A DNA stretch of 64,000 nucleotides from Pleurotus djamor. Its lineage: Eukaryota; Basidiomycota; Agaricomycetes; Agaricales; Pleurotaceae. Shown here piece by piece: positions 26,226-38,087 of this stretch. Below the pieces are notes generated by a model. That model searched no databases. It was not told the origin of the DNA and saw only the letters and a program-made list of their open reading frames with translations. Position 1 is the stretch's first letter; each line of letters opens with the position of its first letter. The stretch covers positions 1-64,000 of the forward strand of contig JAPEVF010000197.1 in assembly GCA_029747585.1 (NCBI GenBank). Direction: 5' to 3'. A program made the position numbers and the translations under genes.

Positions 26226-28480
26226 TTAGATGGGGGCTGTAGAAAACCAGATCCCCATCAGGACGCTGAACGCCACAACCATTCTGGTTATGTCAAAACC
26301 ACCAAGTTCGAAGAGGTTGTCTAGCCTCGATTGAGCGGCGTTGTTTACGACAATGCCTGGAGGTTGCATGGGGGGTTGACTTGTGGGGATCCCCACAGGG
26401 CCTTTCTCCGGGAAGAACTGCTGATTTGCGATAATCGAGGCTTGGTCGTAGCTGTGCAAGGAGACAGAAGCATCAACATCAGTAAGATGGCGGGGATATG
26501 CATGGGGGAAAAGGACATACGCATGGGCAGCTGCAAGATCATCTCTTATGGGGCTCAGCAGGAACTGGTCAATGACATGAACGACGCCGTTATGTGTTAC
26601 GAGCTCCGTAGAGAGTATTCTTGCGGTATGCATGGGACCGCCATTGTTGTGGTTGATGGAAACATACTGTCCCGTGCCGTTGGAGAAGAAAGTCAGGGGA
26701 CCCCCCGAAGAGGCGATCGCGAAAAAGGGGTATTCAACCGAGCACAGAGTGGGCGAATAAATGGTCGTGCCGTTGATAACCTAGTGACAAGAGTGAAACA
26801 GTCAGCTGTGGCCGATGGACGTGAGAGGAAGAAGACGTACGTGATTTTGCATGATAGTGGCCATGGCATGGGGATCGTGGGGGGGCGATGGTNAGGGATG
26901 ATGTGCTTGGCTTGCATCGCCATTTCATCTGGGACGACAAACATGGTAAAGCCATGGGTACCCCACCCGTTACTAGCATCGAGAGCATCAAGCATACTGT
27001 TGGATCCGATGTCACTGAATTGTATCGAAAAATGGACCGAGAAAAACTGACTTGAATGGCTTTCCAGGTATGGTGGTTTCCTTGAGCATTGCCTTGAAAG
27101 TGTTGAACTCATGACGCCCGAGGAGTTGAGGTAGAGAGCCAGGAATATGCAAGACTTCCGGAACGACATTGATGACAATATGTTTCCATACCGTCATCTT
27201 GAGAACAGGGCAATCTGTTCTATAAGGATACTGGCGATCAGCATGCATAACAAGGAGGAAGAACTGGGACGAACTCTTGATGAAGCATTCGGTATTTCCC
27301 ATCAGATCCCGTAACATTCGACCAGGCTAGAACCTGACTTCGATCCATGCCTTCGAGCATAACAAATCTAGGATTGAAAAGAGTGGTGCGTCCGACTATG
27401 ACGTGATTGGGTGTATCATAAGGAATGGGCGGATTGCCAGCAATCGCTAAGGAAGAAGTCATGATCAGTTACACTTGAGATATGAAATCAATGATCGACG
27501 AACCAAGTTGAGTCTGTGTGTGAGGCGCTGCTGGTTCTTCACGAGCTTGGGGAGGTTGTTGCGGTTGTTGCGGTTGTTCGTCAGAGTTCCCCTGGTCTTG
27601 ATTCTGGTCTTGATTCTGATCTTGGTTTTGTTCTTGATTCTGGTTTTGATCGCTCGTGAAGACGCCACCGAAATTTGGATCGCCGTTGAATCCAGGTTGA
27701 CCACCACCTTGCCATGGCTGACCTCCGTTAGCACCTGGGAAACCTTGGCCACCGCCTTCAGGCCATTGCTGTCCTCCTTGCGGCCATTCCCCGCCAAAAC
27801 CTGGCTGATTACCTGGAACATTGGGTTGATTGTTCCCGTTCCAAGCTGGATCGCCGTTCCACCCAGGCTGTCCNTTCGCAGGTCCGTTTGGAGGGACCCA
27901 TGGCTGCCCCCCCTGTGGAGGCAACGGGTTCGAATTCGGTTGTTGAGTCGGAGGTAAGGGAGGAACAACTGGCTGTTTCGGAGCACCNGAGCCCGGTAAT
28001 GGTTGTGCAGTTGGTGGGAGTGGTTGCTTTGGGGGTACCTGGCCAGCAGGCGGTGGGAGGATTGGAGGGACACCAAATGATGGATCATGAATTCCTTCAT
28101 CTATACCGAGCGGGAAGTGGCCATGAACCAGATGGTATGAGAGAACGCTGGCAAGCTTCTCCGGGTCTTTGAGGTCAAATTTGTATGTGTTCCCTTTGTA
28201 TCGCGGGTAAGTGGTATTNAAAATGGGAGATATGATTTGAAGACGTACAGGCCACATCAATGGGGGCAAATAACGTTANCGGGCCAACATCAGGGTTCGT
28301 AAGAGTCGTAATAAGGTGTTTGGCGGTCGGGCCCTCAGATTTCTTGACCTCAGCAAGATATCCCGACAGTTTCTTCAAGCCCAGAGACGTCAANTTATCG
28401 CATAGATCCTGNTAGGGGTCGGCGAAGACAATCTGGACAAGGAAGGGCGTNAGGCTGAGGAGCGGTGAGAGTTTCACCAT
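26226..28480 (-). CDS. fasciclin (FAS1) domain protein, secreted, probable GPI anchor
   Basis: A secreted cell-surface protein with two FAS1 adhesion-type domains. The start at 28480 opens into a hydrophobic signal (MVKLSPLLS...). The first FAS1 domain shows TLFAPIDVA and LSYHLVHGHFPLG, then is interrupted by about 190 residues rich in Pro, Gly, Gln and Asn. It resumes, after an intron near 27497-27441, with TPNHVIVGRTTLFNP and DRSQVLAWSNVTG. The insert ends in a QNQDQNQDQ-type tract, coded by a degenerate repeat near 27595-27655. The second domain includes IVINVVPEVLHIPG, a TMFVVPDEMAM segment and VVHVIDQFLLSP. The C-terminus is a hydrophobic helix (VVAFSVLMGIWFSTAP) ending at the stop, which fits a GPI-attachment signal or a tail anchor. 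Related fungal proteins sit in the wall or act in adhesion; the exact role is unknown. Confidence 0.82.
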
Positions 28481-29138
28481 GTCGCCGAAGCGGGAAAGGA
28501 CAGAGAAATTAGAGTCGTAGTGACGGTCGGTGAGGTGCGCTAAACTAGACCGGCACCATCTGCGACTAACTATATATCTGCCACATCAGTTGGGTATGCG
28601 AGTATGTCACTGATCGTCAGCAGTGCGCTGGCGGAGCGACTAAAAGATGAGTGTGCAAGTTAGTCTATTTCGTCACCTGGATATGCATAGACGGTAGCGA
28701 CGTGTCAACGTGGTCGACTCGGTTGGACGCTCCTAAAAGAAGACAAGTACGCCCATCGTGCATTGCGCCTGCCATCCCCGGTGGAGGCGAGATATTGAGC
28801 TGGCGACCCGCAGGTTCCTCAAGCAGCGCTTGTCGGNTACGAACGGTGGNAATTCATGATAACAGTGTTTCCAGTTTCGCCTTATTTGCAAATAGGTCGT
28901 TTCAGTACCATGAACAATTTCGTGGTGATTGATGATNGAAGTTTNGATTGATTTTGAGGCGCAATTAACAACGGGCGCTACTCTGCTGACACGTGATCGA
29001 AGGTTTCGGTGACGCAGTGTTTGCAGGCGCCTGCGTTTCCTATTCCGCATCCTTCCTGTTTNCTTCCAAGCAACGGTGAGTNCTTCCCTTTTGTTGTTCA
29101 GTTTTTTGGAGCTGACAAGCCTTGTAGTAAAACAAAAA
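28481..29138. other. bidirectional promoter region
   Basis: Lies between the fasciclin gene (-) and the Tom6-like gene (+). A TATATA run at 28571-28576 could serve the fasciclin gene. No open frame is supported. Confidence 0.45.
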
Positions 29139-29363
29139 ATGGCTCGACGTGCTGCCTCTGCTGGACCCCCTTTCGTTCCTCAAATCCAGAGTCGCCGCGC
29201 TGCCCATGATCCTAACGAATCAGGGTTTTCTCGGTTCATGCGGGANCAAATATGGGCACCAGAAAAGCTTAGTGGGAACATAAGCATTGTGACTGGTATT
29301 GGAATGTTCATTGGAGGTGTGGTGGCCGTCAGGACGTGGGGAGAACTCATGATTCCTGCATGA
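29139..29363 (+). CDS. Tom6-like subunit of the mitochondrial import (TOM) complex
   Basis: A 74-residue single-exon protein. The N-terminal half is polar and basic (MARRAASAGPP, SRRAAHDPN). The C-terminal half is one hydrophobic helix preceded by a short conserved segment: LSGNISIVTGIGMFIGG, then AVRTWGELMIPA. This layout, with an S(I/V)VT helix and an ending of the type WxE(L/I)xxPA, is what fungal Tom6 proteins look like. Tom6 is a small tail-anchored protein of the mitochondrial outer membrane that stabilises the Tom40 channel complex. Residue 36 is unreadable because of an N. Alternatives such as Tom5 or another small mitochondrial membrane protein are possible but fit less well. The start has an AAAA context just before ATG. 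Confidence 0.65.
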   Translation: MARRAASAGPPFVPQIQSRRAAHDPNESGFSRFMRXQIWAPEKLSGNISIVTGIGMFIGGVVAVRTWGELMIPA

Positions 29364-32300
29364 GTCNGTTTTTNGTGAGTCCTGGACGCGTCTTGTCAAC
29401 CCGAATTTGAGCTTACCATGCCCTCCAGTACCTGTCATTTTGCATCTCCTCAGCTTGTAGNCCACTCCATCACTTCGCACTTAATCTCATCCCGCTTTTC
29501 CCTCAAAAGATATCCCACCTTGTCGTACCTGTCTTTTTACACGCAATGAGGCTGCTTTACCATGCTTTCANCTTGTGATCACGGCTATCCAAGGCCCTCC
29601 TTTGTGACGGTGGCCTCGTCTAGCGGCTTGAGGCTTCCTTCATGTTTCGTTTTCCCAGAGACTTTGCCATTTTCCCGGCCCATGGTTGCCAAGGCAAGGN
29701 NNNTCCTTGGGAAGTTTTTGGAGGTGTCTGAGAGATAGTTCCCCAGCAGTCAATGTGCGCACTCACTGTAACNCTATGGCACTGGGCTGCTATGCATGAG
29801 CCAGTATTTCAAGAGCCCAACAATTCCCGNGAATACTCCTTCGAGGACGATTGCAATTGTNTTTCCTATCCCCTAAAGCTATCTTTTTGTGACCTGCTGA
29901 CTACGTCCCATAGTCTCTCGATGCCCAGTAGACTTTCTCCTANCTTGCACCAGCAAATACCCGGCCTCTTGAANGACCGAGTCGCACGAACATCGCATGG
30001 ACGATGTGACCATTTCGGTGTTGCCTCAAGGCGTTACGGCTAGTAGCTTAGTATCTCGGACCTGAGATTACTGTGTAAAACTCGGGTGATTACACGGTGG
30101 TTTCCCCGCACTTCTTTCTTCTCTGGTGGCTTCTTTGCTCATGATGGTGAGTCGGAGCCACATCACATTGNGCGTGTCCTCGCCGACATAGCTGGGACTT
30201 CTGCGTTCACCCAATCAGAGCATTGCTCGCTAGTAATCTCGGCTTCTCCGGTCGGCGTACCCCACAATCGAAGCGATCAAACCATTCTGATTTGTCCGCA
30301 TCAACCGACTTCGGGATGTGAGTGTGTCAAAACTTTCTTTGAACCTTATTGTCCTGACGGTGTCTTTTCAGTGAGCCTAGAAGGAGGGAAAAATACCTCC
30401 GCTTGAGAACTGACACCGACACAGGGAGGAAATGCAAGTAAGCTTTAGTGATTCTAACCAATGTTTACCCAGTTGGCAGCGCTCATGAGAACCTCGAAGT
30501 AGCCCGTCACTGTCCATCATGAATCAGGAAGCAAATCCTTCGGTTCCTTTCTAAAAGCCACCGACCCTTTTACAATCACCTCGCACGTCGTACTTGGTGG
30601 CGACAAAGTGGCCTTTTGGGTTCTGACCATTTCTTTTACCAAATAGATGCTTTGTTTTTCTTTCCTTTTTCCCCTCGCGGAATTCGTGCGTCGCATTTCG
30701 GCGGTCATTCCTCGGAAAGCTTGTGCCGCTTTCTTGCACGCAGTGTCCATCCAATTTTGTCGACCTTCGTTCGTTCTCGACCCATGCGACATGCCTCTTG
30801 GGTCCGCAAAGAGGACAGCTTCCAAGCGATATTCTCCCGCCCAAATTTTGGGGAACCCGACTTGCGAGGTTCAGTGAACATGCGGAAACCCAAAGTTTAC
30901 CCGCTAAAGCGCCTCCCACCCCCAGCCGCGTATTACCCTGCGACGGGGTCGGCAGGGCCTTTCCAGAATCCCATGGCATGTCAGTCGGAACGACCAGGCT
31001 TCGTTGAAGGATTTAGCCAAGGAGAAGAACAGGGCATCTCATCGGTTGCTTCGGGTTATGCCAAATACATCACCACTACTTCTCCATGCCACCAACGCGT
31101 TCCCGATCGATGATCATCCGCTGCATGGGCCGAGGGTTGACAAAGAGCAGAATCGGGAAGACCGTAAATCAAGCTTTCTCCCGGTACCTACGGTACGTCT
31201 TTTTCATCTCAACCAACTCTCGACTTTCTTCCAAATGCCTTGACAAACTTACCACAGGGAAAAGGACCAAAAGGAATAGCTGGTTAAGGGCAGAGGACAC
31301 CACTGTCATCGGTTTTCCACACAGAAAGTTACTCGTTGTGTGGGTTTATTCCACCTTTCCTCCGCTGATTTACCCTGTTCAGGACTCTGGAAAAGATCGA
31401 TGAAAAGGATGGTTGGGGGGGGGGGGACTAGTGGTTGGGCCTTTTTGGTCCNTGTCTCACCTTCCTAGGTAATTCCTGATGTTCGCGACCCGCATGGCGC
31501 ACCAGTTCAGTTGATCCAGCGAACTGGCGGACGCCGCTGCTACACAGGGAAGCATACTCATCGCCTCGAGTCTCGAAATTTCGGACCTACCACATCTCAC
31601 CACACATCAGCCAACACGGTCCCATGCATCTGTGGCAGGTCATTTGCCTGCCCGTGCTTCTCAGTGATTCCAGCGCAAGGTACGCGACGTCAGGTGGATT
31701 TCCCCGTGAGTAGACAGACTGACCATGAGTTTGTCTAGTTTTCATGAGAAGCCTGTTTTTGACCGTTACGCGAATGGGAAAACAACACCAAAGGACTCAA
31801 AGAGACAAGTTCACGGAACTCTCCTTGTAAAGACCTTATTTGGTTGTAGGGTTCGTTTCCTGGCCATCAATTCTATCACCGGTTGGGTGCGTTACTGTCC
31901 TTTTGGTACGCAAGTGGGTTACAGCTTTCATTGCCGTGTAGATCATCCTAAATTTGTTCCCAGAGCTCGCGTTCACGATGGCGGGTCATCTCCGTACCGC
32001 TCATGGATCGTTAGAGATGAATTATGCGGCTGAGCCCCCGATATGACAAGGAGTTTTCATTTTGGCTTGGAGCGCTCATGCATGCGAATGGCTGAGGATG
32101 ATACAAGCGTTTTTGACCGCTTAGAGAAGGAGGGGTCGAGTGTAATTAATTCATCTAACGCCTCCAACCCGAGGACCATGCGAGCATTGTTCCCTACTAC
32201 TCTCGTGAACTTGATGGCTTCCCTGGTTCGCATCCTCGTTCTTGACCTCTGGGAAGTAGGCCTCGATCAGCTGCCCCTTGCACTGCGAAGGGAATAAAGG

Positions 32301-32674
32301 ACTGAGTGATTAAGTGGCCTCTGTACCTCAGTACTCTCAATGAGATACTTACATCAACCCCAGTGTCACAGGCATTTGCCGTAAGAAGATACCGTAAGCG
32401 GGGGCCTGGAGAAATTGGGTTAGCGGATTCTCATTGTCTCGCTGCCGGTGATGACGACCGTCAGAAGCGGTGGATCAGATGGTTTCAGTGTTCAAGTATG
32501 TCCATTCCCACGTAGGTGTGTGTACATCAATAGTAAGTACTNCAAACCCTGAACGGTGAACAAAATGAAAAAGATGNNTANGAGTACGAGTACAGTTACA
32601 GACGGTTNGACTGGGAAAGACTTCGCTGNGGAGTACTACTCCAAAANAGATAGTCAGNTGNNNNCCGAGAGTAA
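29364..32674. other. gene-poor region
   Basis: More than 3 kb without a supported gene. Plus-strand frames at 30616-31403 and 31725-32033 lack domains, introns with coherent joins and family-like motifs. A G12 run lies at 31415-31426. It could hold a long non-coding RNA or decayed sequence, but nothing in it shows this directly. Confidence 0.45.
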
Positions 32675-33856
32675 TCACAGTCTGGGGATGATCTTCTGCA
32701 CACTTGCTGGGTCGAGGAGGGCTTGAGGGTATGGCAAAGCGAATGATCGAAGGTGTTCGTTTCCACCATCGACAGGCAGGACTTGGCCTGTGATGAACGA
32801 GGCAGCGTCACTGAANAGGAAGACAGTAGCATTGGCAACNTCTTTGATATGGCCTAAACGGCCAAGGGGAAGGCTTTCTTGAATCGAANGGGTGGTAGNA
32901 CTCGGGCTCAAGCGATCCATTCCCTCGGTTCCCGCAATGGGACCCGGGGCNATGACATTGGAACGGACACCATGAGGTCCTTCCTCGACGGAGATGACAC
33001 TCGAAAGCGCGTCAACAGCTGCTTTTGCGGCAGAGACGTGGGCCTGGTATGGAGTCCCTATGAAATGAGGTTAGNTACNNGAGAAAGGGGTNCGAAGGAT
33101 CAAAGNTCTAACCGTTGTAATGAAGGGTAGCGCTAACATGAATGTAAGAGCCTTTCGAGCGACGAATGTGTTCGATGGTGGCTTTGACGGTGTTGTAAGT
33201 NCCGAGCTGCCCGAAATGTATGTTCGATTACTGCAAGANGATGGGAAAGAGNGAGGCANCCTACCGTATCNATTTCTATGACTGTTCTGAAAGCATTCTC
33301 AGAGAGACTAGAAATCGGGGCNAAGAAATTGCCAGCAGCACCTGTCAATGAGGCAGAACGGCGTTTGAGCACAAAGCCATTGCCGNAGGGTAAAAAGCCG
33401 GAGATACGCTACCGCAGATTACAAAGTCAATTCTCCCGAAAGTATCAATGGTTTCTTGAACCGCAGCGCGCAACGTTTTCGGATCCCTGACGTCCACCTG
33501 GATAGGGAGACATTTCTGGCCGGTTGCTCCAGAAAGTTCTTTNGCTGCNTCCTTTAATCGGTCAATTCTGGTTTGGNTNGAACGGTCTTAGTTCANGCAG
33601 AAGCAATCCGACTCGGAAGACTTACTTTCTTCCTAGGATGACTGCGCTGGCACCATGACGCATCTATNNCCATGCAATTTAGAGAAATCATCAGACTGAN
33701 ANCTGAGAGCAAGACACGAACGACAGCTTCAGTCATTCCTTTGCAAATGCCAGAACCACCGCCAGTGCAGAACAGAACTTTCCCCTTGAAAATGTCCTCT
33801 TTGAAAATCGAGGTCGAGTCAGCGATAGGCTGAACGAAAGCTTGCTTAGAAGTCAT
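32675..33856 (-). CDS. 2,4-dienoyl-CoA reductase (SDR family), probably peroxisomal
   Basis: A short-chain dehydrogenase/reductase that should reduce 2,4-dienoyl-CoA with NADPH during breakdown of unsaturated fatty acids. The start MTSKQAFVQPIAD at 33856 is chosen because the frame upstream is unrelated, although open. The cofactor motif reads FCTGGGSGIC. A GSAGNFLAPISSLSE segment follows, as in this subfamily. The active-site region reads TPYQAHVSAAKAAVDAL: the Lys of the usual YxxxK motif is present but the Tyr position is Ser, which is characteristic of 2,4-dienoyl-CoA reductases. NVIAPGPIAGTEG and GQVLPVDGG complete the fold. The C-terminal tripeptide is Pro-Arg-Leu, a weak but plausible peroxisomal targeting signal. 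Yeast Sps19 is the best-known relative. Numerous N characters fall in the introns and a few exons. Confidence 0.85.
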
Positions 33857-36166
33857 ATTCGANNGTTGAGAGTCAAGNTTCAGTCCAGTTCGAGCGTCGA
33901 GTCCAGTGAACTTTCGAGTGCAGTCCGGGTTGAACAGAGGNCTGGTATGAAAGCGCTCAATGAGTTTATAATAGATACCGACGGTTGTTCGAGTTGCCGG
34001 ANCCGGAAACTTGGCTTGAAGGCTTCGGTCTTCGGTCAAAATGTGTAATTCTCTCCTTCTTTCTGACCATCATCATCTCTGTATGTCATGACCCAAGCAT
34101 GCCTCAGNTTTTCTTCGTACCCAGGGTCGAAATGCTACAGCATACTTGATCCTTACGGGTCACTCGCTCTACTCGGCGTATTCTTGCTTACGACCAAGAT
34201 TAACTTGTGGAAGACAAGCAAACTACGGACGACTGAACACCTTCTCCCGCCTAGAATCGCTGAATCACCTCTGGAGGTTACTTCTCGAAATGATTCGAGC
34301 GCCATGCTCGAGATATGGACTTTTTCGCCGATCGACAGCTTTCGTGTGGCGCAGCCGAGCGTCCTAGTTATCTTCTCGCGGGAGGGCGGGGAGCGGCCAC
34401 TGCGGGCAACGCCATGGACCAGCTTCTTCGCTCGCGCTACGGCTGTCTCCTTGTCATATTGTCTCGTTGCCTCGAGATACTGAAAGGACGGGTTACGTCA
34501 CGTTGGCCAACGGGACTGCCTTTGGGCTCACCTTTTCCGCTTATTCTATGACCGAACATTTTTGATCTTTACCACACCTTCCCGCTGGCTTCTAGTGCGA
34601 TTCGCCCCCTTGGAAGGGCTTTCGCTTCCAAGATCTAATGTGTTTAACTACTGGACGGTGGTCTCCTGCCCCCGAGATTCTCTTCTTTGACTTATCAACC
34701 TCGTTGTCTACTTCACGCTAAACAAGTCATAGAATTTCAGCCCGGTTCGTCCGTGATTGGTGTCTTATCGGTCCATCCCAACGATTCATGGTCACATTGC
34801 CAAGTCTGCATTCGGCTTCATCGATCTTACCTCGATAACAGGCAATGGCCCAATTGTCTACGGGCAATGTCCCTGCGGCACGCCAGTAAACCTGACTTTC
34901 CGCCTCGAGAGATTAAGTATTCAAAATCCGCGCTGATTGTTGGTTATTCGCACCAGGACATTGGATTCACAAGTTGCACCGGGTCTCGACCACGAGTAGT
35001 AAATAGCACAAAATGTGATCATAAACGAAAAGCCCGAATTGAATTGAAAACCACCCACCGCACTGAAAACCACCCACCGCACCCCCAAGGTCACAATGCC
35101 GCCGGTTAAGTGGGGTAGCCGTTTCTCGATCACAAGATCTCTTGGGGCTCCCAAGCCGCGGGATCAAAAACCCAAAAATCTCTGATTTTGCGTGATTTGT
35201 GTTTTGTATGACGGGGGCCGACCTATCGCTCGCGCGCCTGTTTGGGGCTGGACAGCGGAATCAAATTCCTAGCATTTGTCTTGTTTTCTCGGAGGCGATT
35301 GGCAGGTATCACGGAGTGCGGAGGCTATAGATGACTCCAACGACGACATGATCGTATAGATATTTACCGCCCCTGCATGGAAATCTGGTTTCTGAAGAAA
35401 GGTTGTTTTACTGCCTTTGGTCTCCGCCGATATGATGGTTTTACGTCCGTTGATTACTTCTTTGTCAATCCCAATACCTACCGTGAAATTCGAAGGCATT
35501 GGGAGAACGGATTATGCGTGGGGATTGAGTGATTTTTTCATGACGGCGACCGCGCGGAAAGAATGACAATGCAAAAAGGATGGGAAGGATGAAGTGGCCA
35601 AGATAACACCAAGAAACCCAAAGAAAGAAGCGAAGAAGAAATGAGACAGCCTGAAGGAGAGGTTGATGCGTATGATATGTATAGGGATGAATCTAGACGA
35701 GGATAGTACACGAACAAGCAAAACAAGGCCACAGCGAAGAGGATCGAGGAGGAAACTCATGTACAAGGTNGATACTGTATACAGCCCTTTTGGGGGTGGT
35801 AGGATGGAGGATGAGCGTATTCAAACGCAACGAGTACTAGGTAATAGTAATATTGGGGGCGAGTCCAGCACTACAGTGTTAAATTAATAATGGCACACAG
35901 AGAATACGAATAGTAAGAGAGGAGAGAGGATTATGTCTAGGAAGGAAGTAATTGCTACAAGGTTCGGACGGGACAAGACAGCGATAGAGAGGAGATGCAC
36001 AGATGCTGGGTGAACTTTCAATATTACGGACAAACGAGCAAGAAAAAAGAGAAAGCTGAACAAGAAAAGAAGAGCGACTAAAGAAAGTCACCGGTTGGCA
36101 AGAAGAGTGCAAGAGAAGTTTTTGGTGCCATGCGATGACGACGCCACATCCACAAGATATCAAGAG
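33857..36166. other. gene-poor region
   Basis: No gene is supported. It includes a perfect 19-base tandem repeat at 35045-35082 and, at its right end, the purine-rich 3' flank of the HMG-box gene. Confidence 0.45.
35045..35082. repeat. 19-bp perfect tandem duplication
   Basis: TGAAAACCACCCACCGCAC occurs twice head to tail. No known function. Confidence 0.8.
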
Positions 36167-38087
36167 TCAACGGAACGGTTGATGTTCCCTTGCCCAGAAA
36201 TCAGAATGCGAAGGTGACGTCGCTGACGTCGGTGACACGACATGCTGATGAGTCGACTGATGAAGATGCAAGAAATTGGTGCCAGGACCAGGGGAGGGCG
36301 ACGACAAATGCGGATGGGATTGACCTCTCGTCAAATTCGGATTTCCTCGCTGATGTCCGTTGATACTGCCATTATAGCGGTTACCACCACCACCACCATT
36401 TTGATGATGTTGACTTTGCGTGAGCGAAGCATACAAAGATCCAAGGCATGACGAATTTGATAATCCTGAACCTCCAGGCCCGGGCCCATTTGAGGTTGAT
36501 GATGGTGAACCAGCTGATCCAGAAAAGCTGCGGTTGCTGTACCGTGAGTCAGGCCGACCATTGCTGCTACTACCAGACATAGCCGCCGAAGCCGCAGTAC
36601 TACCCAACAAAGGGTTACCGTTACTTCCAGGCGTTGACGTGGTGGGATCAAACAACGACGGCGAACTCGAGTGTGGAGATCCGGAAGAGGCGTTGCTCGC
36701 ATACCTGCTGCTGCTACCGCCATTGCTGTTATTGCTACCGCCACTCGTAGTCGTCGTATTACTGTCGCTATGATGCCGATGATCCCTATTACGCGCTTGC
36801 CCGTCCGGAAAGAACGGCATACTCAGCGTCGGAAATAAGTGATTGTTGGCGTTTTGGTGGCTGTTTTGCTGATGCGACAGACCGACGTGACTGACGCTTG
36901 GCGATGAACCAGGCCAGTTCGGGCTTTGCGCGTTCGTCGGGGAGTAGGAAGTGTGTTGGTGTTGCGAATGGAATTTGGTGGATCGATGATCAAGTGACGA
37001 CAGGGGGCGCTCTAAGGAGTTGTTCCCTGTCCACTGGCTAGACGAAGGAAGAGGCGGGGGTCGACCACTCGGACCAGAGTCCCATGCGGCATTCGGATGG
37101 CCTTGATGGGTAGAAGCATACGGGTTGGATCGGGGGTCGCTTTGACCGGATAGGAACGAGTACTGGGAAAGATGCGATGCGTTCAGTGGGGACCTTGGAG
37201 CCAGAGGATCTTGAGTGGCATGTCTTGGATGATTAAGATGAAATGGAGAACGGTGGTCGGGCATGGAGAATGAATCATCGTGTGGGGGGAACACATATTG
37301 GGATTCGTAGGTCCCGTTTGGAGCGAAAGGCGCAGTGGGATCCATGGGAGCGCGTGGTTGGGAGGCATTGGATCCGTAGAAAGGCTCGCCCTCGACAGGC
37401 GACGGTTCACAATCTCCGAGAGGCGAGACCTCATCCCCTTGGTCTGATGCCGCATTATCTGCTGAGTGGCTGGTGGTGTCACATCTTCGCTTCTTTCGAG
37501 TATTATTCGGTCGGCGTCTGTAAACGTAGTCGGGGTACTTGTTGTTGAAGTTGTCCTTCAATATTTTGGCTTGATCGAGGTAGAATTGTTTTTCGGCCTA
37601 TGCAAACGAAATGAACGTCCTGATACTTAGAGATATGGCATCGGAAAGATGGAGAGAAGAACATGTACTGACTGAGGGCATGGAGTTCCACTCCTTACTC
37701 AGGATTTTGCTGATTTCGCCCGTGCGCATGGACTGGTTTTCCGCTGATACTTGCGGTCTCCGCTTGCGAGCAAAGATCATGAATGCGTTCATTGGTCGCT
37801 TTGGAGTCCCGTCCGCATTGAGACTCTGGGAAGTCAAAGAATGCGCGTTGTCTGGGATGAAAGACACGATCATGAAACTGTCTTGGCGAAATGTGGATAC
37901 GCTACTCACCGTCCACATCCAAGTCGGTACCCTGCACGGTTGTATAAGCACTGTATGTCGTTCCATCGTCTGAGCCCGACTGAGAACCGTGCTCGTCGAT
38001 GGGCGTGGTGGCGAGATGGGGTAGAGCACCGAGAGTGTCTGGCAGCATGTGCGGCGGATACGAGGCAGCTGGATTGAAGTGATTCAT
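36167..38087 (-). CDS. HMG-box (SOX/MATA-HMG type) transcription factor
   Basis: A nuclear DNA-binding regulator. The start MNHFNPAASYPPHML at 38087 opens an acidic, Ser/Thr-rich N-terminus. The HMG box begins TPKRPMNAFMIFARKRR, continues ISKILSKEWNSMPS, and after an intron near 37679-37599 resumes AEKQFYLDQAKILKD and YPDYVYRRRPNN, ending in a basic KKRR. An upstream intron of about 60 bases near 37911 is also needed. The remaining 440 residues are low-complexity, rich in Ser, Pro, Asn, Gly, His and Gln, with homopolymer-like runs (GGGGG, SGSSS) and no second domain. The box type matches sequence-specific regulators such as mating-type HMG proteins and Coprinopsis Pcc1, but no mating-type locus features are nearby, so the target process is open. 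Confidence 0.87.

Noticed and set aside
27475..27957. Plus-strand hydrophobic frame
   Set aside because: Antisense of the Gln/Asn repeat in the fasciclin gene; its Leu/Val richness comes from the repeat.
31725..32033. 102-codon plus-strand frame in the gene-poor region
   Set aside because: No homology-like pattern and no neighbouring exons.
36420..36773. Plus-strand frame rich in Leu and Pro
   Set aside because: Antisense shadow of the low-complexity part of the HMG-box gene.
36167..38087. Mating-type locus
   Set aside because: An HMG-box gene alone is not enough; no homeodomain pair, pheromone receptor or pheromone precursor was seen nearby.
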